A DNA stretch of 50,797 nt from Paenibacillus caseinilyticus (GCF_027533645.1 NZ_JAQAGY010000037.1:1-50797), one strand, 5' to 3'; counted from the first letter of the stretch, positions 35,073 through 43,957 are shown. The notes: generated by a model not told the origin, from the sequence alone. Numbers and translations are program-made.

Positions 35073-36860
35073 ATGAGAACATGGCGGCAATCGAAGTATC
35101 TGCCCTTCGGCTATAAGCTTATGCTGAGCTTCTGCGTGCTGATCCTGATTCCCGTGATGCTCGTCGGCTACACGGCCAACTCCATCTTCGTGAGTTCGAT
35201 CCGGGAGCAGACGCGGGAGAATATCCAGGGTACGCTTCAGCAGATGAAGGATAATATCGGCTACAAGATGGAGGACACGAAGCGCATCTCGGACCTGCTG
35301 TACTTCGACACTACGCTCGCCGCCCACCTTCGGCATTATCAAGATGGGTGGGTGAGCTACGAGGCGACCACGAAATTCCTGCTCCCGAAGCTCCGCTCGA
35401 CGCTCGAGACGTCCTCGGGCCGGCTCTGGCTGTCCGTTTATCTTCATAATGAGACGCTGCCGGAGGTGTATTTGAACTATGGCGGGGCGGACCCGCTGTC
35501 GATGAAGAACCAGCTGTTCGATCTCTATCACATCAGGAGAATCACGGATAAGCCTTGGTACCAAGCCTATCCGGCCGAGAAGTATGGGGTGACGATGAAG
35601 TGGCAGCAGGTGGAAGATGATGCGCAGTACGGACGGATCTCGCTGCTGCGGCGCCTGGTCGATACGAGGAATCCGGTGGACCTGAAGGAGATGGGGTTCA
35701 TCCGCGTCTCCGTCCGGCTGGCGGATCTGTTCAAGAGCGTCGATTATACCAAAATCGGCCAAGGGACGACGCTGCTCGTGGCGGATGAAGAACGGCATTC
35801 CGTCGTGATTTCTTCGGGAAGCGATGCGGCGCAGGGGGACGACTTGTGGAGCGGGGAACCTTCGGGCCGTCTGCTCATCGGGGAGGAGCTTCCCGGGCTT
35901 CCCTGGAAGCTTACGGCGGTTGTCCCTCCGGACATTACGGAGCGGGATACGGAGAGGGTGCGGACCCTGACGCTGCTCACCTGCCTTGGATGCATCATCG
36001 TCTTTTTCTTCATCGGGTTCTTCATCTCTCGCTACTTCTCGCGCCGGGTGTCGAAGATCGTGAAGGTGCTCGACTCGTTCCAGGAAGGGGAGTTCGACCG
36101 GCGGATTCACTTCAAGGGCAAGGATGAGTTCACCCAGATCTCGGAAGCGCTGAACGAGATGGGGCAGCACACGGGCAATCTCATCCAAGAGGTGTATCTG
36201 ACCCGGATCGAGAAGAAAGAGGCGGAGCTCGAGTCGCTGCAGGCGCAAATCAATCCGCACTTCCTGTACAACACCCTCTCGTCCATCTCCCGGCTGGCCA
36301 AGTTCGGCCAAACGGACAAGCTGCAGCAGATGGTGCTCGACCTGGCGAAGTTCTACCGGCTCTCGCTCAACGAGGGGCGTACGGTGATCCCGGTGAGCGA
36401 CGAGCTCACCCAGGCGCAGGCTTACCTGAACATCCAGAAGATCAAGTATGAGGAGCGGCTGCGCATCCTCTTCGACATCGAGCCGGACATCCTGCCGTTC
36501 ACGACCGTGAAGCTGATCCTGCAGCCGTTCATCGAGAATGCGTTGGAGCATGCGTGGTGCGGGGATCACATCCACATCCGCATCGTCGGAAGGCTGGAGG
36601 AGGGGGCGGTGGCGTTCAAAATTATCGATGACGGCATCGGCATGGACCCCGGGCTCATCCGGCAAATTCTCGACCCGGTGCAGGGCCAGAACGTGGGGTA
36701 CGGCATCCGCAATGTCGACCAGCGCATCCGGCTGCATTACGGCGCGGAGTACGGCGTGTCGATCGCGAGCCGCCCCGGGATGGGAACCGGGGTGCTGATC
36801 CGCATACCGGCACTGGCGGGGGAAGCAGCCGGTGCACAGGAGCCGGGTCAGGCGTCGTAA
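35073..36860 (+). CDS. YesM-type sensor histidine kinase
   Basis: 595 residues, GGGGGG upstream of the ATG. A membrane helix at about 15-35, an extracellular sensing region of some 250 residues, a second helix (LLTCLGCIIVFFFIGFFI), HAMP, then His396 in AQINPHFLYNTLSSIS, and an ATPase domain with FIENALEHAW and DDGIGMD. It is the partner of the preceding response regulator. The closing 20 residues (GEAAGAQEPGQAS) are low-complexity. A long G-run begins 34 bases after the stop. Confidence 0.93.
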   Translation: MRTWRQSKYLPFGYKLMLSFCVLILIPVMLVGYTANSIFVSSIREQTRENIQGTLQQMKDNIGYKMEDTKRISDLLYFDTTLAAHLRHYQDGWVSYEATTKFLLPKLRSTLETSSGRLWLSVYLHNETLPEVYLNYGGADPLSMKNQLFDLYHIRRITDKPWYQAYPAEKYGVTMKWQQVEDDAQYGRISLLRRLVDTRNPVDLKEMGFIRVSVRLADLFKSVDYTKIGQGTTLLVADEERHSVVISSGSDAAQGDDLWSGEPSGRLLIGEELPGLPWKLTAVVPPDITERDTERVRTLTLLTCLGCIIVFFFIGFFISRYFSRRVSKIVKVLDSFQEGEFDRRIHFKGKDEFTQISEALNEMGQHTGNLIQEVYLTRIEKKEAELESLQAQINPHFLYNTLSSISRLAKFGQTDKLQQMVLDLAKFYRLSLNEGRTVIPVSDELTQAQAYLNIQKIKYEERLRILFDIEPDILPFTTVKLILQPFIENALEHAWCGDHIHIRIVGRLEEGAVAFKIIDDGIGMDPGLIRQILDPVQGQNVGYGIRNVDQRIRLHYGAEYGVSIASRPGMGTGVLIRIPALAGEAAGAQEPGQAS

Positions 36861-36892
36861 GCTGCTGCGCCCCGCCGGAAGGGCGGTTCGTA

Positions 36893-36942
<50 letters not shown>

Positions 36943-37084
36943 CGGTCCCGTCCGCCAGGCTCCCGCGGGGAGAGCCGCAGGCAGCAGTGGGGCCTGCGCG
37001 TCCGAGTCCGGCGGAGAGGCAAGGGCTCCGGGGCTCCTAGGCGGAGCAGTGCAGCCGGTCTGGCAGGGAAGCCCTTGTCCCGTG

Positions 37085-37972
37085 TCACGTCGCGAACATC
37101 TGGATGAACCGGCGGGCGGTCTTGGATAAGTACCGGTCCGTCAGCCACAGGATGCCGACATCGGATTGGACATCGGTATCCGCGACCCTCAGCGTACGGA
37201 TTTGCGGCAGCGGGAAGGAAGCCATGACCGATGCCGGAAATACGGTGGCGCCGATCCCTGCCGCAACCAGCGCGATAATAATGGCCACGCTGGAGCATTC
37301 GCCAATGACCCGGGGCTCGAAGCCGTGCAGCCGGCACTCTTTCATCACTTTCTCGTGCATGCCGGTCGTCTTCTCCGTCTTAAGGCTGAGGAACGGAACG
37401 TCCGCGAGCTCCTGCATGCGGATGCTCTCCCCCGAGAAGCGGTCGCTCCAGTGAGGGGGAATGACAGCGACGAACGGGTCAGAGGGCAGGCGCAGCACGG
37501 CATGCTCGGTATCTCCCGCCCCTTCGAAGGGAAGACGCGCGAGGATCAGGTCGATGCTGCGCTTCTGAAGCTGCTCTCCCAGCTGGTAATGGTCCCCTTC
37601 TTGGATCTTGAAGGTGATATCGGGATGAAGCTCCCGGAACACCTCGATCTTCGGCGGCAGAAGCGAGATGCAGGAGACGACCGAGCCGATGGATAGCACG
37701 CCTCTTACACCGTCCTCGAGCTCCTTCACTTCCTGCAGCGTCTCGTGAAACTGCAGCAGCAGGCCCTGCGCCCGGTGCCTGAGCCGCTCGCCGGCCGGCG
37801 TCAGCTTCAGACGTCCCCCGCTGCGGTCGAACAGGGTGACGCCGAGCTCCTGTTCCATCTGCTTGAGCTGGCGGCTGAGCGGCGGCTGTTCGATATTGAG
37901 CACTTTAGCCGCCCGGGTAATGCCCCCTTCTTCTGCAATGGCCATAAAGTAGCGCAGCTGCCGGATATCCAT
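37085..37972 (-). CDS. LysR family transcriptional regulator
   Basis: 295 residues from the ATG at 37972, preceded by AGAGGAG; the frame from 38074 reads into the promoter. N-terminal winged helix-turn-helix (MDIRQLRYFMAIAEEGGITRAAKVLNIEQPPLSRQLKQ, residues 1-38) and a C-terminal effector-binding domain of two periplasmic-protein-like lobes. It most resembles the BsdA/CynR-like group of Bacillus. It is divergent from the aminotransferase gene, with a perfect LysR box between, so it probably controls both genes. Confidence 0.92.
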   Translation of the reverse strand: MDIRQLRYFMAIAEEGGITRAAKVLNIEQPPLSRQLKQMEQELGVTLFDRSGGRLKLTPAGERLRHRAQGLLLQFHETLQEVKELEDGVRGVLSIGSVVSCISLLPPKIEVFRELHPDITFKIQEGDHYQLGEQLQKRSIDLILARLPFEGAGDTEHAVLRLPSDPFVAVIPPHWSDRFSGESIRMQELADVPFLSLKTEKTTGMHEKVMKECRLHGFEPRVIGECSSVAIIIALVAAGIGATVFPASVMASFPLPQIRTLRVADTDVQSDVGILWLTDRYLSKTARRFIQMFAT

Positions 37973-37990
37973 GGTACACGCTCCTCTTCC

Positions 37991-38005
37991 ATACCTTTTG
38001 GGTAT
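37991..38005. promoter_or_regulatory. LysR-type box between LysR and aminotransferase genes
   Basis: ATAC-CTTTTGG-GTAT is a perfect ATAC-N7-GTAT (T-N11-A) box, 18 bases before the LysR start codon. A second interrupted repeat, CCCATA (38012-38017) and TATGGG (38034-38039), lies next to it on the aminotransferase side and may be the activation site. Confidence 0.65.
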
Positions 38006-38027
38006 GATTATCCCATAAAACAGATCC

Positions 38028-38056
38028 TTTTCATATGGGTCGCCTAGTGGTATTAT
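38028..38056 (+). promoter_or_regulatory. Promoter of the aminotransferase gene
   Basis: TTTTCA (38028-38033) and TATTAT (38051-38056) with a 17-base spacer. The -35 box overlaps the CCCATA/TATGGG repeat, so regulation by the LysR protein is plausible. Confidence 0.5.
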
Positions 38057-38094
38057 ACAACTCAACCAAACCAATTCGAGAGGGACGTTAACTT

Positions 38095-39180
38095 ATGACC
38101 TACACGATAAAGATCGAACGCAGCACCGCGCCGAAAGCGAAACCGCAGGAAGACCAGCTGGGCTTCGGCAAGCACTTCACAGACCATATGTTCGTAGTGG
38201 ATTACGAAACGGGCAAAGGCTGGCACAGCCCCCGTATTGTCCCGTACCAGGGGATTACGCTGGATCCGGCAGCGAAGGTGTTCCACTACGGGCAGACCGT
38301 CTTCGAAGGGATGAAGGCTTACCGCGCGGAAGGGGAGCGGCTGCTGCTGTTCCGTCCGCAGGACAACTTCGAGCGGCTTAACCTGTCGAACGACCGCATG
38401 CATATCCCGCAGATCGACGGGCAGCTTGCCCTGGAAGGACTCGAGGAATTGATCCGTGTGGACCATGACTGGATCCCGTCTGCACCGGGCACCTCCCTGT
38501 ATATCCGCCCATTCGTGATAGCGACGGAGGCGTCGCTGGGCGTCGCCCCCTCCGCCAAGTACCAGTTCATCATCATTATGTCGCCTGTGGGAGCGTACTA
38601 CGCCGAAGGCATCAATCCCGTGAAGATCTACGTGGAATCCGGCTATGTGCGTGCGGTGAAGGGCGGCGTAGGAACGGCGAAGACGGCAGGCAACTACGCG
38701 GCCGGACTCAAAGCCCAGGAGGAAGCGGCCAAGAGAGGCTGTGCCCAGGTACTCTGGCTGGACGGTGTCCACCGCAAGTATGTGGAGGAGGTCGGAAGCA
38801 TGAACGTCTTCTTCCACATCGACGGCAAAGTGGTCACGCCGGCGCTCAGCGGTAGCATCCTGGACGGGATCACCCGGCGTTCGGCCATCGCCCTGCTGCG
38901 GGAGTGGAACGTCCCTGTAGAGGAGCGGGCGCTTAGCATCGACGAATTGTTCGAAGCGTCCCGGAGCGGGAAGCTGACGGAAGCGTTCGGTACGGGGACG
39001 GCGGCGGTGATTTCACCGATCGGCGGCTTGTATTCGGCAGATGGCGACATCGTCATCGGCGGAGGGAAGACGGGTGAGCTCGCGTCGAAGCTCTACGACA
39101 CGCTGACCGGTATCCAGCTCGGGAAGGTTGCCGACCCGTTCGGCTGGACTAGCGAACTGCAGCTCGTGCCAGCGAAATAA
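38095..39180 (+). CDS. ilvE: Branched-chain amino acid aminotransferase
   Basis: 361 residues, the longer class II type with eukaryote-like features. The PLP lysine is Lys196 in GGVGTAKTAGNYAAG. Also visible are FHYGQTVFEGMKAYR near residue 63 and EVGSMNVFF, EAFGTGTAAVISPI near the C-terminus. It transfers the amino group between glutamate and the 2-oxo acids of leucine, isoleucine and valine. GAGAGGG lies ahead of the ATG. The divergent LysR gene suggests control by a metabolite. A GC-rich hairpin follows the stop. Confidence 0.93.
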   Translation: MTYTIKIERSTAPKAKPQEDQLGFGKHFTDHMFVVDYETGKGWHSPRIVPYQGITLDPAAKVFHYGQTVFEGMKAYRAEGERLLLFRPQDNFERLNLSNDRMHIPQIDGQLALEGLEELIRVDHDWIPSAPGTSLYIRPFVIATEASLGVAPSAKYQFIIIMSPVGAYYAEGINPVKIYVESGYVRAVKGGVGTAKTAGNYAAGLKAQEEAAKRGCAQVLWLDGVHRKYVEEVGSMNVFFHIDGKVVTPALSGSILDGITRRSAIALLREWNVPVEERALSIDELFEASRSGKLTEAFGTGTAAVISPIGGLYSADGDIVIGGGKTGELASKLYDTLTGIQLGKVADPFGWTSELQLVPAK

Positions 39181-39348
39181 TAGAACGCTGCCGCGGCTCA
39201 CAAGAGGCCGCGGCAGCGCAGGTTAGAGGGCCGCTGGCGGCATGCCGGCGGTTTTTTCTTACTGTTTTAGAATTTTAAAATTTCGGGGTGGAGCTTGTTT
39301 TCCGCGTTGTTCTTGTTCTTCTGGGTAAGGTAGGAGCCAAGCAGAGAG
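39181..39348. other. Intergenic segment after ilvE
   Basis: It contains the ilvE hairpin (listed separately), then a GC-rich stretch and an AT-rich piece (TTTTAGAATTTTAAAATTT near 39264-39282). No promoter with two good boxes and no gene were seen before the repeat element starts at 39349. Confidence 0.4.
39186..39218 (+). terminator. Perfect GC-rich hairpin behind ilvE
   Basis: CGCTGCCGCGGC (39186-39197) and GCCGCGGCAGCG (39207-39218) pair fully, loop nine bases. No T-run follows, so it may pause or protect the RNA end more than terminate. Confidence 0.5.
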
Positions 39349-39543
39349 TAGATTAGAGAGGAAAAGGGTATGGGGTGGAAGAGCGTAGCGGCCGCCTTTA
39401 CAGTCATGTGACTACCGCTAGAAAACAGATTCATGTCCACAGGACTTTAGCAGCGGCTGGAACCCCATACCCATCTCTCCCCACGCACCAACGTTTGGAC
39501 AAGCACGCGAAAGGACCGTACGGACATCCGGCTGGTTTTTCTT
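39349..39543 (+). ncRNA. Copy 2 of the unrecognised element, candidate structured RNA with terminator
   Basis: It shares TAGATTAGAGAGG, TGGAACCCCAT-N-CCCAT, GCACCAAC, TGGAC-N2-GCACGC and AAAGGAC with 33350-33447. Here the two outer blocks are drawn together by a long stem: GGGTATGGGGT (39366-39376) pairs exactly with ACCCCATACCC (39462-39472). The enclosed insert makes TAGCGG / CCGCTA with an inner AGTCA-TG-TGACT hairpin (to 39420) and GTCC-ACA-GGAC (near 39435-39445). The 3' end has a hairpin (39515-39536) followed by TTTTT. A separate promoter for the next gene lies further downstream, so this copy may be an independent small RNA. Matches none of the riboswitch families I know. Confidence 0.5.
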
Positions 39544-39617
39544 AACCGGGACTGATTTCTCATGCCGGGCAGCGGAGTGTGGCAGCAATTGGAAGTGGGG
39601 ATTATGCGAGATTAGGC

Positions 39618-39647
39618 TTGTCAGCCGGCTCGATCCCCCCTTATAGT
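39618..39647 (+). promoter_or_regulatory. Promoter of the lipoprotein gene
   Basis: TTGTCA (39618-39623) and TATAGT (39642-39647), spacer 18, 37 bases before the ATG. Confidence 0.6.
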
Positions 39648-39684
39648 GATAGAGACAGTTACATAGAGGAGAGGTTACTACTAG

Positions 39685-41301
39685 ATGAACAAACGTTGGT
39701 TAGCTTCCTGCTTGGCCGGTTCGCTTATGGTCGTATCGGGATGCGGTACGGTGGGCGGATTTGATCCGAAGAGCATGTTCGAGAAAGAAAAGCAGGTTGT
39801 GTCGTATGAAGGCGCCATGTCGCTGTCCTTTGCATTCGATATGGATGCGCCGCCAGCGGCCAATTCCAGCTCTTCCGAAGAGGAGGGCTGGGAGGCTGAG
39901 CAGCGCGAGAAGCGGCTGGAATCTTATCGGACACTGAACGGATTGAAGCTTAGCGTCACTTCCTTTGCTCTGAATCATGCTGACGGCAAGGTGTCGGCCA
40001 AAGGGACCTTGGAGAAAGCGGACCGAGTGATTCCCTTCGAGCTTTCGGCCGATCAGAGAACCGTAGTCGTGAAGGTGGAGGGGCTGAACCGTCCGCTCGT
40101 CATGGATACCTTCGGAGAAGCTTCGGCGATTCCTGCGGATCTCGCCGAGGTGGCTGCCAAAGCGACTGCGGCGTCGAACGAACTCGGCAGCTATCTGCTC
40201 GCCAATCTGCCCAATAGCGCAGACATCAAAGCGGAGAAGAAAGGCGAGAAGCTGCAGGGCGGCGACGTGCAGGGAACCGCTATATCGCTGTCCGTGCGTG
40301 ACGACGAGTTTCGGGTGCTGCTGCAGAAGTATCTCAAGAACATGACGTTGGACGATACCGGGCTGCATAAGCTGGCCGAGAAGGTCTACGAAGTGGCCGA
40401 GATGGCAGCGGCCTCCGAAGGGTTCAAGCGGCTGCAGGCCGAGCGCGAAGAGCAGGGAGACGAGGGAACTGCTGTACCGGACGAGTCGGTGCGGCCGGTC
40501 GTCGAGAGCTTCTTCTTCGACAAGGAAGTGACCGTGGAAGGGCTGTACGGCTTCGGCAAGGCCATCTTCGCTGTGGCAGCCGCTTCTTCCTCGCAGTGGA
40601 AGAAAGAGGATGCGCCGAAGGATACGAAGGCTGTCGTGTCCCTGTTCGCGGATGAAGCGCAGCAGTGGAGAAAAGCCGGCTTCGAGCTCGAGAGCAAAGA
40701 TGCCCGGTTCCTGACGGACGGCGTGAAGAGCGGCAAGGTCTCCTTCTCCATCGAGCGCTGGAATGTGAACGGGAACGTGAATACGTCCGGGCTCTCGGCC
40801 GAGAACGGTATTGATCTTGAAGAGTTCGAAGGCAAGGAAGAGATCCTGGGCGCCCTCGACGAGCGTTCGCAGCTCCATCGTTTCCTCAAAGAAGACCTGA
40901 AGTACATGCGCCAAGAACTGAGCCTTTATCGAATGGAGAAATCCAAGCTGGAGGCGCGGATGGCTGGCGATACGGATCCCGCCTACTTTCAAGATATGTA
41001 TTACATCACCGATGGTACCGGCTACGGATCGGTGAGAGAGATGGCTGAAGCCTTCGGCGGTCAAGTCACCTGGATTGAATCGGATCGCACAGTACGGATC
41101 GAATCGAATGGCAAAGTTATGATCTTGACACCGGGCAGCTCCACGGCGCAGGTGGACGGAGCCTCTGTCGAGATGAATGGCAAGGCCGAGTGGACCGGTT
41201 CCCTGTTATTCGCGCCGATCCGGTTCCTTGCGCAACAGCTGGGTGCCGAGATTAAGCCTCAGCACAGCGAGTACCGCAACCTCACGATTACGAAAGATTA
41301 A
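39685..41301 (+). CDS. Lipoprotein with copper-amine-oxidase-N-like domain
   Basis: 538 residues. Lipobox VVSGC places the lipid at Cys20. The long middle region (about 40-440) is helical and charged and not recognised. The last 95 residues (YYITDGTGYGSVREMAEAFGGQVTW to LTITKD) are a copper amine oxidase N-terminal-like domain, very common in Paenibacillus surface proteins and often thought to bind cell wall or matrix, despite the name. GGAGAGG precedes the ATG, and the gene has its own promoter. Probably exposed on the outer face of the membrane; role unknown. Confidence 0.85.
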   Translation: MNKRWLASCLAGSLMVVSGCGTVGGFDPKSMFEKEKQVVSYEGAMSLSFAFDMDAPPAANSSSSEEEGWEAEQREKRLESYRTLNGLKLSVTSFALNHADGKVSAKGTLEKADRVIPFELSADQRTVVVKVEGLNRPLVMDTFGEASAIPADLAEVAAKATAASNELGSYLLANLPNSADIKAEKKGEKLQGGDVQGTAISLSVRDDEFRVLLQKYLKNMTLDDTGLHKLAEKVYEVAEMAAASEGFKRLQAEREEQGDEGTAVPDESVRPVVESFFFDKEVTVEGLYGFGKAIFAVAAASSSQWKKEDAPKDTKAVVSLFADEAQQWRKAGFELESKDARFLTDGVKSGKVSFSIERWNVNGNVNTSGLSAENGIDLEEFEGKEEILGALDERSQLHRFLKEDLKYMRQELSLYRMEKSKLEARMAGDTDPAYFQDMYYITDGTGYGSVREMAEAFGGQVTWIESDRTVRIESNGKVMILTPGSSTAQVDGASVEMNGKAEWTGSLLFAPIRFLAQQLGAEIKPQHSEYRNLTITKD

Positions 41302-41341
41302 AGGATAAATCGTGCCGGAGTCCTCTTTTCTTAGGCTGGTA

Positions 41342-41370
41342 TTGACAGTGTGCAGCACGGATGGTAGGAT
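41342..41370 (+). promoter_or_regulatory. Promoter of the metY leader
   Basis: Perfect TTGACA (41342-41347) and TAGGAT (41365-41370) with a 17-base spacer. The start point would be near 41377, giving a leader of about 185 bases. Confidence 0.7.
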
Positions 41371-41376
41371 ACGATT

Positions 41377-41488
41377 AAGTTTAAAGAATATTTCATCGGA
41401 ATAATCGGATTATTGTTCTTACACCAAGACCCGGTTGACCGGTACCCCGGAGACCCACGCCCGCAAGGAGCATGGAGTCTCCTTTTTT
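41377..41488 (+). promoter_or_regulatory. metY leader with intrinsic terminator, candidate attenuator
   Basis: Between promoter and gene the leader can form AATAA / TTATT (near 41400-41414), CCGGT-TG-ACCGG (41431-41442), and a terminator GGAGAC (41449-41454) with GTCTCC (41477-41482) followed by six T (41483-41488). The gene starts 75 bases further on, so this terminator must be read through for expression. The S-box consensus and the T-box motif are absent. It could also simply terminate the lipoprotein gene. Confidence 0.5.
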
Positions 41489-41562
41489 GTATAATCCGCC
41501 GGGCTGCACGCGCTAACATGAGCTGCGACCGGTCGTACACCACAACTGGGAGGCTGAACTTT

Positions 41563-42870
41563 ATGTCCACGAACGAAAGAGTGCTTAGACCCGAAACGCT
41601 GGCTGTCCATGCCGGCCAAGAGATTGATCCCGCTACGCTGTCGAGGGCTGTGCCGATCTACCAAACGACCTCTTACGGCTTCAAAGATACGGAGCATGCC
41701 GCGAATCTGTTCGGGCTCAAGGAGTTCGGGAATATCTACACCCGGATCATGAATCCGACGACCGATGTGTTCGAGAAGCGGATCACCGCCCTGGAAGGCG
41801 GGGCCGGTGCGCTGGGATTGGCTTCCGGCCAGGCGGCCATAACTTTCTCCATCCTGAACATCGCCGAGGCGGGGGATGAGATCGTGTCCTCGACAAGCTT
41901 GTACGGCGGCACGTATAACCTCTTCGCGCATTCGCTCAAAAAGCTTGGCATTACGGTCAAGTTCGTCGATTCGAGCGATCCCGAGAACTTCCGGGCGGCC
42001 ATCACGGAGAAGACGAAAGCGCTGTATGCCGAGACGATCGGCAATCCCAAGGGCGACGTCCTCGATGTTGAAGCGGTGGCGGCCATTGCGCACGAGAACG
42101 GGATCCCGCTCATCGTCGACAATACGTTCCCGAGCCCGTACCTGCTCCGCCCGATCGAGCACGGAGCGGACATTGTCGTGCATTCCGCGACGAAGTTCAT
42201 CGGCGGGCACGGTACCTCGATCGGCGGCGTCATCGTGGACAGCGGCAAGTTCGATTGGGCGGCCAGCGGCAAGTTCCCGGGACTGACGGAGCCGGATCCG
42301 AGCTATCACGGCGTCGTGTACACCGAAGCCGTCGGCCCGATCGCCTATATCATCAAGGCGCGCGTCCAACTGCTGCGCGACCTTGGAGCATCGCTCTCGC
42401 CGTTCAACTCGTTCCTGCTGCTGCAGGGCCTCGAAACGCTTCATCTGCGCCTGGAGCGCCACAGCACCAACGCGCTGGCGGCCGCCCGCTTCCTGGAAGC
42501 GCACGAAGCGGTCGAGTGGGTGAGCTACCCGGGGCTGGAGAGCCATCCGTCGCACGGGCTGGCACAGAAATATTTGCCGAAGGGCCAAGGCGCCATCCTC
42601 AGCTTCGGCATCAAGGGCGGGATCGAATCCGGCAAGCGTCTGATCCACGCGGTGAAGCTGTTCTCGCACCTGGCGAACGTGGGCGACTCGAAGTCGCTGA
42701 TCATTCACCCGGCGAGCACGACGCACCAGCAGCTCTCCGAGGAGGAGCAGCGCTCCGCCGGGGTTACTCCGGGGCTCATCCGTCTGTCGATCGGGACCGA
42801 GGCAATCGAAGACATTCTCTATGATCTGGAGCAGGCCATAGCAGCGAGTCAAGCTGCGGTGACGGCCTAA
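41563..42870 (+). CDS. metY: O-acetylhomoserine sulfhydrylase (aminocarboxypropyltransferase)
   Basis: 435 residues, the longer length that separates MetY from cystathionine gamma-synthase (about 380). PLP binds Lys211 in VHSATKFIGGHG. Other family segments are QTTSYGFKDTEHAANLFGL, YTRIMNPTTDVFEKR and NVGDSKSLIIHPASTTHQQL. It makes homocysteine from O-acetylhomoserine and sulfide in the direct sulfhydrylation route to methionine. The ATG has GGGAGG (41548-41553) upstream; the longer frame reaches into the leader. A homoserine acetyltransferase gene, often adjacent, is not present here. A strong terminator follows. Confidence 0.95.
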   Translation: MSTNERVLRPETLAVHAGQEIDPATLSRAVPIYQTTSYGFKDTEHAANLFGLKEFGNIYTRIMNPTTDVFEKRITALEGGAGALGLASGQAAITFSILNIAEAGDEIVSSTSLYGGTYNLFAHSLKKLGITVKFVDSSDPENFRAAITEKTKALYAETIGNPKGDVLDVEAVAAIAHENGIPLIVDNTFPSPYLLRPIEHGADIVVHSATKFIGGHGTSIGGVIVDSGKFDWAASGKFPGLTEPDPSYHGVVYTEAVGPIAYIIKARVQLLRDLGASLSPFNSFLLLQGLETLHLRLERHSTNALAAARFLEAHEAVEWVSYPGLESHPSHGLAQKYLPKGQGAILSFGIKGGIESGKRLIHAVKLFSHLANVGDSKSLIIHPASTTHQQLSEEEQRSAGVTPGLIRLSIGTEAIEDILYDLEQAIAASQAAVTA

Positions 42871-42917
42871 GGCAGGGGCGCCGCTCGGTCTTCCGCGTGT
42901 TCTGCGCACTATAGCAA

Positions 42918-42948
42918 GAGGCCGGCCTTTCGGGGCCGGCTCTTTTTT
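42918..42948 (+). terminator. Terminator of metY
   Basis: GAGGCCGGCC and GGGGCCGGCTC pair with one bulge around a short loop, and TTTTTT follows (42943-42948). Confidence 0.85.
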
Positions 42949-43066
42949 GGACAGTGCGTGTTCCGCAGGGAGGAATTTGCAGGCTGGACAGGGAACTTAG
43001 GTATGAGGAACGTAAGGCCGGTCTAGTGAAAGAATGCGAATCCAATAGGAAACGGAGTGTGAAGTC

Positions 43067-43957
43067 ATGAGCGAGGCAACGTTGGAGCTGCCGTTCATTC
43101 TGGAAGCCGGGGAGCTGGAGCCGCAGAAGCCGCTTCGAATCCGCGGAGAGGTGCGGGTGAAGCCTCTCGGGCAGGAGAAGCAGCCTGTTCTGCTCATCTG
43201 TCACGGGTTCAAGGGATTCAAGGATTGGGGATTCTTCCCTTACGCCGCCGAGCGGTTCGCTGCGGAAGGATACTATACCGTAACCTTTAATTTCTCCTGC
43301 AACGGCGTGGGCGAGCGGGACTTCGACGAGCTGGACAAGTTCGCGGTGAACACTTACTCGAGGGAGCAGGAAGATCTCGGCTTGGTGCTGCAGGCCCTGA
43401 GGGAAGGAAGCTTGCCGGAGGCCGCGCAGGCGGACCTCTCCCAGGTGTACCTGCTCGGCCACAGCAAAGGGGGAGGCACCAGCCTGATCTTCGCGGCGGA
43501 TCATCCGGAGGAGATCGCGGGAGTCATTACGTGGAACGGCATCGCCCGCACGGATCTCTTCGGCGATGACTTCAAGAAGGAGATCGGAGAGCACGGCGTC
43601 GCTTACGTGGCGAATGTGCGGACGAAGCAGGAGATGCCGATTCGCGCCGTGTTCTATGAAGATCTGCGGGCGAACGAGGAGCGCTTCGATGTGGCCGTAA
43701 GGCTTGCGGGGCTGACCCGGCCTGTGCTGCAGGTGCAGGGCGACCAGGATTCGGCGAGGCTCCGGGAGGGCTTCCAGCGGTTGAGAGAAGCGGCTCCGCA
43801 GCATCAAGCGCTGACGGTGGAAGGCGGCAATCACACCTTCGGGGCGGTGCATCCCTTCGCCGGGACGACGCCTTATCTCGAGACGGCGCTGCGGGTATCG
43901 CTGCAATTCCTCGAAGGACTGCGGCGCGGGCGCCGACAGGAGCAGGCGGCCGAGTAA
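43067..43957 (+). CDS. Alpha/beta hydrolase, dienelactone-hydrolase/aminopeptidase-like
   Basis: 296 residues. Nucleophile Ser133 in the elbow GHSKGGG, oxyanion segment CHGFKGFKDWGFF (45-57), acidic residue Asp227 or Asp229 (VQGDQDSA) and His256 (GGNHTFG) make a complete triad in the right order. No signal peptide, so intracellular. GGAGTG lies ahead of the ATG. Substrate unknown; esters or short peptides are typical. Stands alone between terminators. Confidence 0.87.
   Translation: MSEATLELPFILEAGELEPQKPLRIRGEVRVKPLGQEKQPVLLICHGFKGFKDWGFFPYAAERFAAEGYYTVTFNFSCNGVGERDFDELDKFAVNTYSREQEDLGLVLQALREGSLPEAAQADLSQVYLLGHSKGGGTSLIFAADHPEEIAGVITWNGIARTDLFGDDFKKEIGEHGVAYVANVRTKQEMPIRAVFYEDLRANEERFDVAVRLAGLTRPVLQVQGDQDSARLREGFQRLREAAPQHQALTVEGGNHTFGAVHPFAGTTPYLETALRVSLQFLEGLRRGRRQEQAAE

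Noticed and set aside
41377..41488. S-box (SAM-I) riboswitch before metY
   Set aside because: The conserved GAGGGACTGGCCC-like and CCCGGCAACC-like segments are not present.
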